NCBI RefSeq assembly: GCF_022458985.1
Contig: NC_061785.1
Span: 1,729,816-1,793,815 of the forward strand
From: Mugil cephalus
Lineage: Eukaryota > Chordata > Actinopteri > Mugiliformes > Mugilidae
Length of the DNA stretch: 64,000 nucleotides
Direction of reading: 5' to 3'
The translations under genes were made by a program, and so were the position numbers. The notes beneath the pieces are model-generated. The model was not told where the DNA came from. It saw only the letters and a list, made by a program, of their open reading frames with translations, and searched no databases. Positions 38,388 to 50,400 of this stretch are shown here, in pieces (within the stretch, counting starts at the first letter, position 1; every line of letters starts with the position of its first letter).

Positions 38388-41300
38388 ATGAGGTAAGTTT
38401 TCATGTTCCAGTCTCATCTTTATGTGTAACTGTCTCGTGTGTAATTATATTATTATATTATATTGTTATTAAATGTGTTACATTCAGTAGATGCTCAGTG
38501 GATGATTTAGATGACTTAATGTGTACTTGTGCATGTACATGGGTGTATCTGTTACTTTGTATATGATGTCTATGAATAAAACTTTGTTACGTTCTTCATG
38601 ACTTTTTCCTTTAATAAAAAAATACGAGCTTTGTGGGTTCAGCTCTCCACACTGAGCCATTTTTCCTGACATGTCTGAGCATGAACGTTAGATGAAATAA
38701 CAAACAATGGTATTAATTATTCAGCTTACCAACGGTTTGATCTGTCACGGGGCTGATTGTGTAACTTTTGTGAAATCACTCTGAGCATGGTTCCCACACA
38801 TTTCAAATTAAATCATCTGGTGAAGAGCTTTATGTGCGTGTGAGTGATGAGTGATACGTATGCAGCGTTCCCAGTCTTCTCCTCGCCAATGTCCGATCAC
38901 TGGCCAACAAAATGGACGAGATTCGGCTGAGGATTGTCTCGCGGAGGATGGACAGCTGTGTGGCCGTCATCACGGAAACCTGGCTGGACAACAACACACC
39001 CGACGCCGCGGTGGAGCTGGCGGGACGCTCTTTGTTCCGAGCAGACCGGACTGCAGCCTCTACTAAATCCAGAGGTGGAGGACTTGCGCTCTACGTACAC
39101 AACTCCTGGTGTACAGCCACTCACGTCATCGGAACGCACTGCACACCTGATCTGGAATACCTGGCTGTGAAATGCAGGCCATTCAAGACGGTGAGAGAGT
39201 TCTGCTCCATCCTGATCATAGCTGTTTACATTCCACCGCGGGCTAACGCTAAGCTAGCGCTAGAGGAGCTGTACTGTCTGATCAGCAGGCAGATGAACTC
39301 CAACCCAGAGGCAGCTGTGATTGTGGCTGGAGACTTCAATCATGTGAATCTCAAAGCAGTGCTTCCAAAATTCTACAAGTCCATACACTTTCCAACCAGA
39401 GACATAACACACTGGATCAAGTTTACTGCAACATCTCAGGAGCTTACAAGGCTGCAGCAGCTCCTCACCTGGGCTCATCTGACCACATCTGCGTGCAGCT
39501 GATACCAGCATACAAACCTCTGATCCACAGGACAAAACCAACCACCAAAACAGTTCAGGTATGGACTGAGGAGGCTTCTTCAGCACTACAGGACTGTTTT
39601 GAACTCACTGACTGGGAAGTGTTCAAAGATGGCTCAGACCTGGAGGCCTACACATCATCTGTCCTGGACTATGTGCAGTTCTGCACTGATGCTGTCCTAC
39701 CCACAAAGTCCATCAAGGTGTTTCCCAACCAGAAACCATGGTGTGACAGCACAGTGCGGTCTCTACTCAAAGCTAGAGACGCAGCCTACAGGTCAGGTGA
39801 CAGGCTGGCCTATAGCAGGGCCCGGAGGGAGCTGAAGAAGGGCATCCAGCAGGCCAAACACAGATACAAACAGCGCATCGAGGAGCACTTCACCGACAAC
39901 AACCCGCGTGAAATGTGGAGAGGCATCAGAACCATAACAGACTACAGGAACAGCAACCAGCAGTTCAACCACGACCCCCTTCTGCCTGACACTTTAAACA
40001 GTTTCTTTGCACGCTTCGACACACCTGGCAGCAGAGAGACTGTCCAACCTCCACAGCCAGAGGAGCAGCCCCAGCCCCTCGTCCTGCAGCAACACCAGGT
40101 CAGCGCCACGCTGAGGAGGATCAACATCAGCAAAGCTGCAGGACCAGATAAGGTGTCAGGTCGGGTCCTGAAGCTGTGTGCCCATCAGCTGGCTGGAGTC
40201 TTCCTGGACATTTTCAACCTGTCCCTGCAGCTCGCTTCAGTTCCTGTCTGCCTCAAGTCCTCCATCATGTGCCGGTGCCAAAAAAATCCGCTGTCACCTG
40301 CCTCAACGATTACCGTCCTGTTGCTTTAACACCGGTAATCATGAAGTGCTTTGAGAGGATGGTCTTAAGTCACATCAAGGACGTTATCCCTGCTACTCTG
40401 GACAGACATCAGTTCGCCTACAGGGAGAACCGATCGACAGAGGACGCAGTCTCATTAGCACTGCACACGGCCCTGACTCACCTGGAGCATCCTAACACCT
40501 ACGTCAGGATGTTATTTGTGGATTTCAGCTCAGCTTTCAACACTGTGATCCCAGACAAGCTGACGCTGAAACTCCACAACCTTGGACTGTCTGCCTCTCT
40601 GTGCTCATGGATTAGAGACTTTCTCACCCACAGGCCACAAGTGGTGAGAATTGGGGACCGTACATCATCTACACTGGTCCTGAGCACAGGGACACCGCAG
40701 GGATGTGTGCTCAGCCCGGCCCTCTTCACCCTCTTCACACATGACTGCACTGCCGTTCACCCCACAAACATGGTTGTGAAGTTTGCAGATGACACCACCG
40801 TAGTGGGTCTCATATCGGACAACGACGAGACTCACTACAGAGAGGAGATCCAGCACCTGACAGGATGGTGTTCAGACAACAACCTTGTCCTGAACACCAG
40901 CAAGACCAAGGAGGTCATCGTGGACTTCAGGAGATCCAGGAGGAAGGAACACACCCCTCTCCTCATTCATGGGGAGGAGGTGGAGCGGGTGGACAACATC
41001 AAGTTCCTTGGCATCCACATCACATCTGACCTCACTTGGTCCACGCATACATCTCACCTGGTGAAGAAGGCCCAACAAAGGCTCTTCTTCCTCAGGAAGC
41101 TGAAAAGGACTGGACTCTCCTCTCAGCTTCTACAGAGCCACAATAGAGAGCATCCTCTGTCTGAGTGCAACAGTGTGGTATGGGAGCTGCACTGTACAGG
41201 ACAGGAAGGACTTGGCCCGGGTGGTGAAAACCGCACAGGGGATTGTTGGGAGTCCTCTCCCACACCTGGACTCAATATATGACAGCCGGGTCCAAAGGAG

Positions 41301-44300
41301 GGCTGGCCGTATAGCTGCAGACCCCACCCACCCAGGCCACGAACTGTTTGTGCCTCTTCCCTCCAGGAAGAGGTTCAGGAAAATAAAGACCAACACAAAC
41401 AGACTGAGACACAGCTTCTTCCCCAGAGCTGTGAAATCCATCACCCCATCTCCTCACATACCCCCCCATCCAGAGACTGAGCATTAAACCCCTGCAGATG
41501 CCAGATAGACTCTGATACTGCACTGCACCTTGTCTAAACATGCTGCTATACATGCAATATTCATACTGGTCACTTTAAATATCCTTGATTGCACTACTAC
41601 CTCTCATCTCATCTTATTTTATTCTTAAATTCTATTTTTTATTTTAACTTGTTATTCTGTTTTATATTTCCTATTCTATATTTATATTATTTATATATCT
41701 CAGGTCTGTACATTTATACCAAGAGCTGCTGAACAGAATTTCGTTGTGCCTTGCATAATGACAATAAAGATTCTTGATTCTTGATTCTGTTGTGCTGGTG
41801 CTGCAGTGATGCTGCTGAGGATCTGGTCTGCAGGCTGGAGAAGCTGCAGAGTCGCTTCACGTGGGACCTGAAGGAGGAAGACCTGGAGCTGGACGACCTC
41901 AGCAATCAGCTGCAGCACGATAGAGACCTGAAGCTGGGGCAGCGGGGGGCCGTGGCCCACTACTACCGCTTCCTGGCTTATGTGAGGTATGCAAAGTTGT
42001 ATTCTGATTCACAAATGGGTGGACGACCAAGTCCCCGACAGCCTCCAGATAAAGTGACTGTTCTGAAAGTGTTGAGAACGAAGAGAAAGAAAGACGAGGA
42101 AATGAGAAAGTGTGTCCTCCTCTTCCTCCTCAGGTATCTCCAGGGTAAACCAGACGAGGCGCTGTCACTTCTCAGCCAATCAGAGGAGAAGACCAGGGAG
42201 TGTTATGGTGAGGACTGTGAACGGAGGCTCATCGTGACGTACGGAGACATGGCCTGGCTCATATACCACACCGGAGACTCCACACAGTCACAAAGCTACT
42301 GCCAGAGAGTGGAGGACATCCTGGTAGGAACATAGACTCAGACCTCTGTCTGATAAACATGTTGCATCAAACAGAAATGTAAAAGCATGTTGGAACTGAC
42401 TCTCTGCAGGAGAAGAATCCAGCCGATTCCCCTTCTGACCTCCTCCCAGAGGTGTATGGAGAGAAAGCCTGGACCTTCCTCAAGTTCTCCATGTCCTACT
42501 ACAAAAAAGCCATTGCGTGTTCACTCAGGGCCTTGAAGCTGCAGCCGGACGACTGGGAGTGGAACAACTGCTACGCTATCGCCCTGTTTCGTACAGAACC
42601 GGTACTTTACTGACTCCTCTTATGGAGCCTCATCCATCCTAGTTCACGCTAAACACGAACTAGTTAATTTCAGTTTGTGACCTAGTTCAAGTTCATAGTT
42701 TTTCATAGTTTTTCACATTTTGTAATTTTTTAACATACAGGCCCCTCCAAAACTATTGGAACAACAAGGCGAATTCCCATGCTTTTGTTGTTCACTGAAG
42801 ACATTTGGGTGGAAGATGAGTATAAGGCCAGAGTTCAGCTTTGATTTCCTGGTATTTTTCCTGCTCAGTTGGGTTAAGGTCAGGTGATTGACTTGGCCAG
42901 TCTAAAACCTTCCTTCCCCTGATGAAGTCCTTTGCTTTGTTGGCAGTTTTCTTTGAGTCATTGTCCTGCTGCATGATAACATTCCCCCCGATTAATTTGG
43001 ATGCATTTCTCCGTAAACTGACAAAATGTTTCTGTACACTTCAGAATTCATTCTGCTGTTACCAGCATCAGTTACATCATCCGTAAATATTAATGAGCCT
43101 GTACCATCACGCCCAGGCCATGACATTACCTCCACCAGGCTTCACAGATGAGCTTATGCTTCGGATCATGAGCAGTTCCTTTCTTTCTCCACCCTTTGGC
43201 CTTTCCATCACTGTGGTGGAGATTAATCTTGGTCTCCATAAGACTGTGTTCCAGAACTATTGTGGCTCATCTCCGTTCTTTTTTGCATGCTTCAATCTGG
43301 CCTCTGATTCTTCCTACTGATCAGTGGTTTGCATCTTTTGGTTTGGCCTCTATATTTATGCTCTCAGAGTGTTCTTTTGTTCTTCTTTTGTCTTTTGATG
43401 TTTTGGGGTTTTTCTTCACAACTGTCACAACATTTCTGTCATCAACTACTGTTGTTTTCCTTGGCCGACCTGTTCCACGTCTGTTGCTCAGTTCACCAGT
43501 AGCTTCTTTCTTATTCAGGACATTCCACATTGTTGTGTAGCTTTACCCAATGTTTGTCCAATGGCTCTGATTGGTTTTCCTTCTTTTCTGACATAGACAG
43601 CTCTCTGGTCTTTATGTTGGTTTATCATCTTTAACAAGAAATTCATACTTTATAGGATTCAACCCAGGCCAAAAAGTAGACAAGTAATGCAGCCATTTAA
43701 TGTTTGAACAATCAACCTTAAAGGCAACACCTGGTCAACAAGAAACACCTGTCAGTCACATGTTCCAATAGTTTTGCAACAAAAACAAGGGAATTTGCCT
43801 TGTTGTTCGAATACTTTTGGAGGGGACTATAGTTCATAATTACAAAATATGAACTGTGAACTTGAACCAGCATGCATTCATTTTTTTCCTTTTTGCTTTT
43901 TAAAAATAACCCTTCCCCTAATCCTAGCACTCCAGTGTTTGTGTGGGTCAGTGTATGTCCACAGTTGGCAAAATCATGTTCACAATTCACAAAAATACCA
44001 ACACGTTCATGCACAACACTGTCCATCCCCATCAGTGAAATGATTTCACTGGCTAATTCTGCCTCATCTGTTGCATGAACTAATGTACTCATCAAATTGT
44101 CTCCAGCCGACTAACTGAGGTCTTTTATGCAGAACGATTTAAAACGGTATCCTGAAGAGTCGCCAGTCACCACACAGCTTCGTCGGGCTCTGGAGATGAC
44201 CCCCAACGATGGCGTCCTGCTCTCCTTGCTGGCTCTGAAGCTGCTCCACTACCAGAAACATGAGGAGGCTGATGGTCTGGTGAAGAAGGCCCTGGAGGTC

Positions 44301-46104
44301 GGATCCAGGGACCCTCAAGTTATCTACCATGTGGCCAAATACTATTACAAGCGGGTAAATTCACACATCATCTGTAGTTTGGAAGTGGTCGTTGTTCCTG
44401 AGAAGCTGGATGGATGATGTTCTACACAGTCACTGAAGGAAGGAAAGTGGTCTTGTCTTTCTAATGAATGACCTCTCTGTTACCTTTAAAACCGCCTCTC
44501 TTCCAGCGCAAGCTGGATCAGGCTATAGATCTTCTGAAGGGAGCGCTGGAGAGAAATAGTCGGTCAGCATTCATCCACCATCAGCTGGCCCAGTGCTACA
44601 GAGATAAAAAGAAGGAACTGTTCTCAAAGAAGCCCAGACCAGAGGAAGGTACTGTACGACTACACTGTTCCACTTCACACTCTGTTCAGACCCAGACTCC
44701 TGACTTCTGCAGGCAACCAGACTGAAAGAGTGGTCGTCTCTTTGTGTCTCTTAGGGATGGGCAGGTTAAACGTTTATTTATTATATAATTTGTGGTTTTG
44801 ATTATTTTATAAATGTTCTCAGTTAAAAATGTCTGAACCACAAGTTTCTCCACAAACAAGTAGTGTAACAACACAACATCTGTCACTAAATAATGTGTAA
44901 TGAGTAACTGCTCAGTAAAAGTGTTCTTATCTACCAGAGCTGCAGCGTTTCAGGCGTCTCAGTATTTACCACCTGGAGGAAACAATCAAGCTGAGGAAGG
45001 GCTTTAACCACGCCAAGGCTGATCTGGCTCTGCAGTACGCAGAGGACTCTAACAGAAGGAGGTGAGTATTTGGTTCAGTATTAGACAGACAATCACAGAG
45101 ACAAACAAAAATCCTGAAGACACAGGAGCTAAAACTATCAACGAGGTGTAGGTGTGTTATTTTGTATACTGTCTTTTCAGAGCTCAGGAAATGTTCAATG
45201 AAGTTTTGGAGACATTGGAAGAGGAGTCTGGGATCATCTACCAGTTCATCTGTCGGTCCTACGCTGAGTTCTGCCAATACCACATCACTGACTGGGATCT
45301 TGCCATCACCTACTATAAAAAGGTACAGCTGGCCCTAACCATAACTGGCCCTACCAGACCCTAACCCTACCAGACCCTAACCCTACCAGGCTCTAACCCT
45401 ATCAGGCCCAAACCCTACCAGGCCCTAACCCTGTTACTGTGGGACTTTAAAGTCAATCCAGCACCCACAAAGAAGAAGACAATAAACAAAGACACAAGGC
45501 TAAAGGGATACACATATTCATCTCTCTCCATATTTTCCTGTGTTGTTTCCAACAGGCTCTTAAGTTCAACAGCTCCACTTCAGATGGACGATGGTGTGTC
45601 AAGGTTTGTCCCTTTCTTACTGCTGCTCACGCAATCTTTCATTATCTTTCTATAAAACACTTTAAAAACAACACAGTTGGCCAATGTTCTGTACACATAC
45701 AGAACATCATAGATGTCAGAGTCTCTTGCTTTAGGCAAGAGACTCTGACATCTTGTTAAATGAGAAACCCCTCTATGATGCAAGCTGTGGCATCACAATG
45801 ATTCTATTGAGAGAAGTTTTGAATGGCCCTCAACTGTCTTTGATAACATGCAAACATGTGACTCTAGCTCGTACCGTTAAACTGAACAGGAAGTATCATT
45901 CCACAGAAGCTGAAGCAGATAGCAGAGCGACGTCTCGATAGAAGGCCTGGAGACGCCATCGCCTACGGGATTCTGGGAGCTGTGGCCAAAGCAGAGGGTC
46001 ACCTGAAGGAAGCAGTCAGATACTATGAGAGAGCTCTGGAAAGAGACGCAAGTAACACAGAGTATCTGTCGGAGCTGTGTGAGCTGCGTCTGAACCTGGA
46101 CTGA
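38388..46104 (+). CDS. ifit: IFIT gene 2, ten exons, 480 aa, intact
   Basis: This interferon-induced TPR protein is closely related to genes 3 and 4. Exons: 38,388-38,392 (ATGAG); 41,807-41,986; 42,134-42,323; 42,410-42,601; 44,133-44,354; 44,507-44,648; 44,938-45,061; 45,181-45,322; 45,556-45,603; 45,907-46,104. All junctions are GT-AG and the frame runs to TGA. IFIT features are [47 protein letters not shown], and TPR helices such as [20 protein letters not shown] and [20 protein letters not shown]. The exon and phase plan is the same as gene 1. Intron 1 (3.4 kb) contains a dead LINE and intron 4 a Tc1 remnant; both are in the introns, so coding is unaffected. A poly(A) signal lies at about 46,580. 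Splicing was inferred by eye and agrees across paralogues. Confidence 0.9.
38866..41787 (+). mobile_element. L2/CR1/Rex1-type LINE, 5'-truncated and frameshifted
   Basis: This non-LTR retrotransposon has only its ORF2-type gene left. The start lacks an initiator and begins at the endonuclease motif [19 protein letters not shown] and [12 protein letters not shown] follow (apurinic endonuclease). The reverse transcriptase part has [31 protein letters not shown] and the catalytic FADD (40,782-40,793). At least three frame changes (near 39,495, 40,250 and 41,170) make it dead. The 3' end has AATAAAGA followed by ATTCTTG repeats at about 41,764-41,787, with no poly(A). It lies in the sense orientation within intron 1 of IFIT gene 2, about 20 bp before the exon 2 acceptor. 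Exact family placement needs alignment. Confidence 0.9.
42738..43829 (-). mobile_element. Tc1-like transposon remnant in IFIT gene 2 intron 4
   Basis: The ends are inverted repeats flanked by TA. The left end carries CCCCTCCAAAACTATTGGAA (42,742-42,761) and the right end, complemented, carries CCCCTCCAAAAGTATTCGAA. Minus-strand frames keep a DNA-binding domain piece at 43,321-43,530 ([12 protein letters not shown]) and the C-terminal catalytic part at 42,792-42,974 ([22 protein letters not shown]). The middle is degenerate, so it cannot encode active transposase. Genes 3 and 4 lack it at this place, so it arrived after the duplication. Confidence 0.85.
45331..45433 (+). repeat. Telomere-like CCCTAA/CCCTACCAGG minisatellite, gene 2 intron 8
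   Basis: About six imperfect units alternate CCCTAA with CCCTACCAGG, starting a few bases past the exon 8 donor. Gene 3 has a longer version and gene 4 only traces. Confidence 0.85.
45685..45753 (+). repeat. Two adjacent perfect hairpins, gene 2 intron 9
   Basis: TGTTCTGT (45,685-45,692) pairs with ACAGAACA (45,699-45,706). The 19-bp arm AGATGTCAGAGTCTCTTGC (45,711-45,729) pairs with its exact complement at 45,735-45,753 across a 5-base loop. The matching gene 3 intron has the left arm (with one base different) but not the right. Confidence 0.9.
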
Positions 46105-47227
46105 TTCCTCGAAGGGTCCAGAGTGAGAGGTTCGTTATCTCGTGTTTGACACCACTGCACAAACCAGTTATTAAAACATAGACTGCCACTTGCTGGAAGG
46201 CACATTTCAGGACAGGGATGACTGCAAATGAAATAAGTCTAAATTGACGCTAAATGATTGTATTCAGATAAAATGCCCCTTGCAGCATATTCATTGTGGT
46301 TGTGGCATATCTATGATTTTAGATTTTAGATCAGTGTCTCATTTCATTTAACAAGTTTTAAGTTTGCATGGAAATATTAACAAATCAATGTGATTTTATA
46401 CATGTCATATATGATATTTACTATGGTTCTACATCATCTCTGGGTGATTGGCTTGTTGTGTGCTTCTCTTAATAGGTCAGATTGAAAAAATCTGTCAAAA
46501 TGTTTAACCAACAAAATGAAATAAAGAAATTCTGTTTCATATGTTGTACTGTTCCATCTGGTCTTTGCTTCTTCCGGCCAATAAACACGACTCTGTCACG
46601 ATGGTGGGTTTTATGGGAGAAAACATGTGACCAACAGATCGGGGCATGAAAAGCTGCTGGCCAGCAGACCTGCCTCCATGGCTGCCTCCCTGTTGGGGCC
46701 CTCGTGGCTCGGTGAGGGCCGACAAAAACTAGCTGGAATTCAAGTTCTTGGTAATAAGAAGTAACTCGGGACAAGAATGACGCAACAGCGGTTGGAGAGC
46801 TTCTCCTTTTAAAAAAAGTAAAAGTAAAAGTACCTTTTGCACTATGTATATACTTGTAAGAGAAAGTTAGAGAATTGCTTGCTCTAATACTTGTCTATCG
46901 ATATGAGCTTTTTGTTTGTATAATCTGTCCCATCTGCCATTATATAAAATCACCACTTCCCATGGTCTCACAGAAAAACAAACCAAACAACAACAAACAA
47001 GAAAAAATAAAAATACCTTCTTAATTCAGTTGATTGTGTAGCTCTCTTTGTATTTGAGGATTTTGCGCAGGTCTTTGTGGTAGCGTTGTGTCTTTGGTTG
47101 TGATGATTCATCAGGGCAGTCCCTCCTGTCCCTGTGCGTGTTGTCAGACTTCCCCTGTTTGTTTCAATTCCACGTGTTTCTCTCCCCAGTCTGTGTTGTG
47201 GGTGTGCATTGGTTGTGGTTACTCTCC
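46105..47227. other. IFIT gene 2 3' UTR and spacer
   Basis: Candidate poly(A) signals are AATAAA at 46,520-46,525 and 46,580-46,585; the second is shared with gene 3. No further gene is visible up to the transposon at 47,228. Confidence 0.6.
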
Positions 47228-48179
47228 CCAGAGGCCGGTGTCACGAAGCAGGATTTCAGACTTACTTACGTTTCTGGTTTCATGAAGCTGGATTCATTCT
47301 TATGTAGCTACGTTACCATGGTAACTTACCCTGAAGAGCTAACCTGCTTCAGGTCAGGGTAACCTTCAGGATTTATCTGAATCCAATAAAAGGCTCCGCC
47401 CACCGGCCAATCAGCTGTTCAGGAAAGAATCAGTGCCCTTTAATTGAAGACCCGATTGAGATTGGAGCACAAATCATGAGAAGAACGTTTTGACATGAAC
47501 GCATCTTTCAGGAGATAATCACACAAAGGATTTTTAGCCATTTGTCCCCGCTGAGCTCAAACACAGCTCAGAATCAGGATCATTTCATTCAGACCAACAA
47601 CTTGATGTATTGATATGATGTAACTGTGGCATCAGCTTCCAGCTTTATTGTTGCCCAGGTAACATTATAGAATTAAGAAATTATGTTTTTGTGCTTGGTT
47701 TTTAGCTGCTCCCATGTTCTTTTTACTCCAGGGGGGTCACATCTGGGGGATGAGACTAATTCATCTATGCAGCGCAGTGATTGGGATTTGTGGCTTTGTT
47801 AAATGTAAACTAATTGAGCCACTGATGTGTAATTTAGACATTCATACAATCTGAATCCTTTAGCATGCCATTTGGCGTCTCCTCGATACAGCCGCAGTGT
47901 TTGACTTTTCAGTGAGATTTACTTTTTCTTCTTCATATCTGAGGAGAATCAGTCTTTGCTCCTTTTTGCTGGTGGATCAGCCTCATGATTATGATTGGTC
48001 TGCTGCCTTGGAACTCGCCCTCATACGATTCACAACAAGACAAACTGGGTTGAGTTAGCGAGTTTTAACCAGTGTCATGATACCGCTTATCCACAATGTC
48101 ATTGTTGTGGATAGGTTCAGCTGGATAAGTTGGAGGAACCCCGGGTAAGTTGAGCTCGCTTCGTGATACAGGCCTCTAG
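47228..48179 (-). mobile_element. PIF/Harbinger-like DNA element, inverted second copy
   Basis: Same family as 36,828-37,827 but in the opposite orientation. The left end is CCAGAGGCCGGTGTCACGAA, and the right end is CTTCGTGATACAGGCCTCTA. Internal runs such as CCACCGGCCAATCAGCTGTT are the complement of the first copy. It has no intact gene. Confidence 0.6.
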
Positions 48180-48279
48180 TGTCTCTACATTCACCGTGTC
48201 ACAACAAAATTCTTGAATTTGGGACTATTGGTTCTGATCACAGTGGAAACCATAACATTTGGTAACTTGTTGAGTCTTA

Positions 48280-48560
48280 TTGTGTGTAGTTTTCTGTCTC
48301 TATTTTCATTTTGTGTCTCTTTCCAGTATCTTCTTTTGTGCCTTATTGGTTGCTCTCTTGGTTTTGTCCTCCTAATGTCTCTTTTGTGGTCTTTATGTGT
48401 CTCTTTGCAGACTTTTGTTGTCTCACGGTGCCAACATTGTGTCTTTTTGTGGTCTCCTTCCTATATGTTTTGTCTTTTTTGGTTGTGGTTTGTCTTAGCT
48501 GTGTCTCTTTGTGTTTCATTTTGCCTGTTTTGTTGTTTTTCTTTAAGGTATTACCCTCAA
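48280..48560 (+). repeat. Degenerate TGTCTCTTTGTG-type repeat upstream of IFIT gene 3
   Basis: Counterpart of the block at 37,920-38,170, with irregular TGTCTCTTTG and GTCTTTTTTGGTTGTGG units. The Cys-rich frames across it are artefacts. Confidence 0.65.
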
Positions 48561-48757
48561 TCACTCCATTCACTCAGAGGTTCGTCTGAACATGACTCCA
48601 GTTATAAACATTTACACTCAATATTTGTGATAAATTGTACATGTTATAATTAAACTCAAGCTATAATAAGCTGTTTTGCTCCTGATCTTTTTTTTTTTCT
48701 GAGGTGACAGTGAATGCATCATTACTTTTGTTTCTACCCCCACTCAACTAACTGTTC

Positions 48758-48770
48758 AGTTTCATTTCTC
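48758..48770 (-). promoter_or_regulatory. ISRE/IRF-E-like site, IFIT gene 3
   Basis: AGTTTCATTTCTC, 91 bp upstream of the ATG, matching gene 2 in sequence and position. Confidence 0.5.
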
Positions 48771-49069
48771 CTCACTCATCCTCACTCATCGTCTCACATC
48801 ACTGCTCAAACTCCAAACGTAAAGGAACAAGATTATTCGGTTGTTAAGATGAGGTAAGTTTTCATGTTCCAGTCTCATCTTTATGTGTTATTATCTTATG
48901 TGTAATAGTACATTATTACTAGATGTATTATATATTATATATCAGTTTGAGAGAAGAGTAAAGGAAGACAAACCTCCCTCTGAATGAGGAAGGTGGATAG
49001 AGATACATTCACAGTAAATGAGAAATGAAACTTGATCAATCACAGTCCAGAATCTCCATGCCCTGGATG

Positions 49070-49402
49070 ACTGTGATCTCATCTCATCTTCTACGGCTTA
49101 ATCCTAGCTAGGGTCGCAGGGGTTGTTGGAGCCTATCCCACCTGTCATTGGGTGAGAGGTCTGGACAGGTCTCCAGTCCATTGCAGGGCTAACACATAGA
49201 CAAACAACCATTCTCGCTCACACTCACACTTAGGGTCAATTTAGAGTCACCAATCAGCCTAACGAGCACGTCTTTGGAGGTGGGAGGAAACAACACGGAC
49301 ACAGGGAGAACATGCAGGGAGAAAGGCCCGAGCTGGACTCGAACCCTGTTATTCTCACTGGGAGGCATCAGCGCTAACCACTCATCCAATGTGCCGCCCA
49401 TT
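49070..49402 (+). mobile_element. Common fish interspersed repeat (SINE/LINE-tail-like), gene 3 intron 1
   Basis: Contains ATGCAGGGAGAAAGGCCCGA, CGAACCCTGTTATTCTC and GTGCCGCCCA, the recognisable end of a very abundant teleost repeat. Part of the same repeat type is in each 2.9-kb unit (GGACACGGGAACTCCACAGA). No coding sequence. Confidence 0.6.
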
Positions 49403-49407
49403 ATGAC

Positions 49408-49570
49408 TTCAATTCAATTTTTTTTATATAGCGTCAACAACAATACAATTGTCTCAAGACACTTTACAAAAAACAACCTGAAACCTCCAGAGCAGCCTCA
49501 GGGCGACAGTGGCAGGAAGAAACCTTGAGTAGAACCAGCTCATATGGAGGAACCATCTGTCTAAGGCCAG
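49408..49570 (+). mobile_element. Interspersed repeat fragment, gene 3 intron 1
   Basis: Contains TCAAGACACTTTACAAA and GGCGACAGTGGCAGGAAGAA, phrases of another abundant teleost repeat. Its superfamily is not determined here. Confidence 0.5.
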
Positions 49571-49599
49571 CTGGGTAGAAACAGAGACTTCCTCAGAGT

Positions 49600-50400
49600 T
49601 GTTCGATGTTTTGCTGGACTGTCTGTAGGTACAGAGTCTCTGGCTGTCTGCGAATGTTCGGGTACCGCACCGCTTGAGGGAGAGTGATACTGTTCACCTG
49701 GTAACCTTGACGACCTTTAGCACCACCTGGTGTGATCGGTTGGGCCGGTCAAGGTGGACCTTTGCAGTTGGTGTGGTCACCATGTTGACACTGGTCTGGG
49801 TCTGCCGGATCGAGTCATGCAGAATGGTGAGGTCCAGTTCTTTGCACGTCTTGCAGGGGGGCCTCAAATTAGTAAGTGGCCAAGCTTCAAGTGGCCAAGA
49901 AGCACTTGATACTTATATTGCTCAGTCAGGCGTCCATGACTGCCCATCAGGTTATCCAGGGCCATCTTGAGAAAGACAAGGTCACTATCATGGTCATGTT
50001 CGAATACTGGCAGTTAACAGCACTGCTGGTAAGATGTGGTACTGCAGTGGGTCCTGAAGTGGGCTGTTGTGGGCCCAGATACCAGGAGTAGTCACAGAGA
50101 CTTGGTGTGACATCGTAGGGAGCTCAGTGTGAGTAGGCATGATGTGTATCACCTGGTAGCGGGTGCATTGCAGGAGCAGTGACAGTATGTTGAGCTGATG
50201 GAGGCTGTATGTTATGTGGTGCAGGAGGAGGCACAAAAAGAGGCAGCTGGAGTAAGTGTCCTGGGTGTGATGACTTGGGCATGGAAGCTATGTGCCCAGG
50301 TCTTTCAGTTCTACAGGGCTGTGAGCTGGGTGGATTATAGGGCGACTCACAATGGCAGGATGGTTAGAAGGTGGTGAAGAGTTAGATGGTTGGATGATGA
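49600..50400 (+). other. Unassigned, repeat-like intron sequence
   Basis: GC-richer than the surrounding intron and absent from genes 2 and 4. Open frames at about 49,674-49,970 and 49,876-50,091 are short, overlap in different frames and match no family I know. It may be a decayed retroelement inside gene 3 intron 1. Confidence 0.35.

Noticed and set aside
48213-48653. 146-codon Cys/Phe/Leu-rich frame resembling a membrane protein
   Set aside because: Encoded by the degenerate TGTCTCTTTG repeat block; the equivalent blocks before genes 2 and 4 do not keep the frame.
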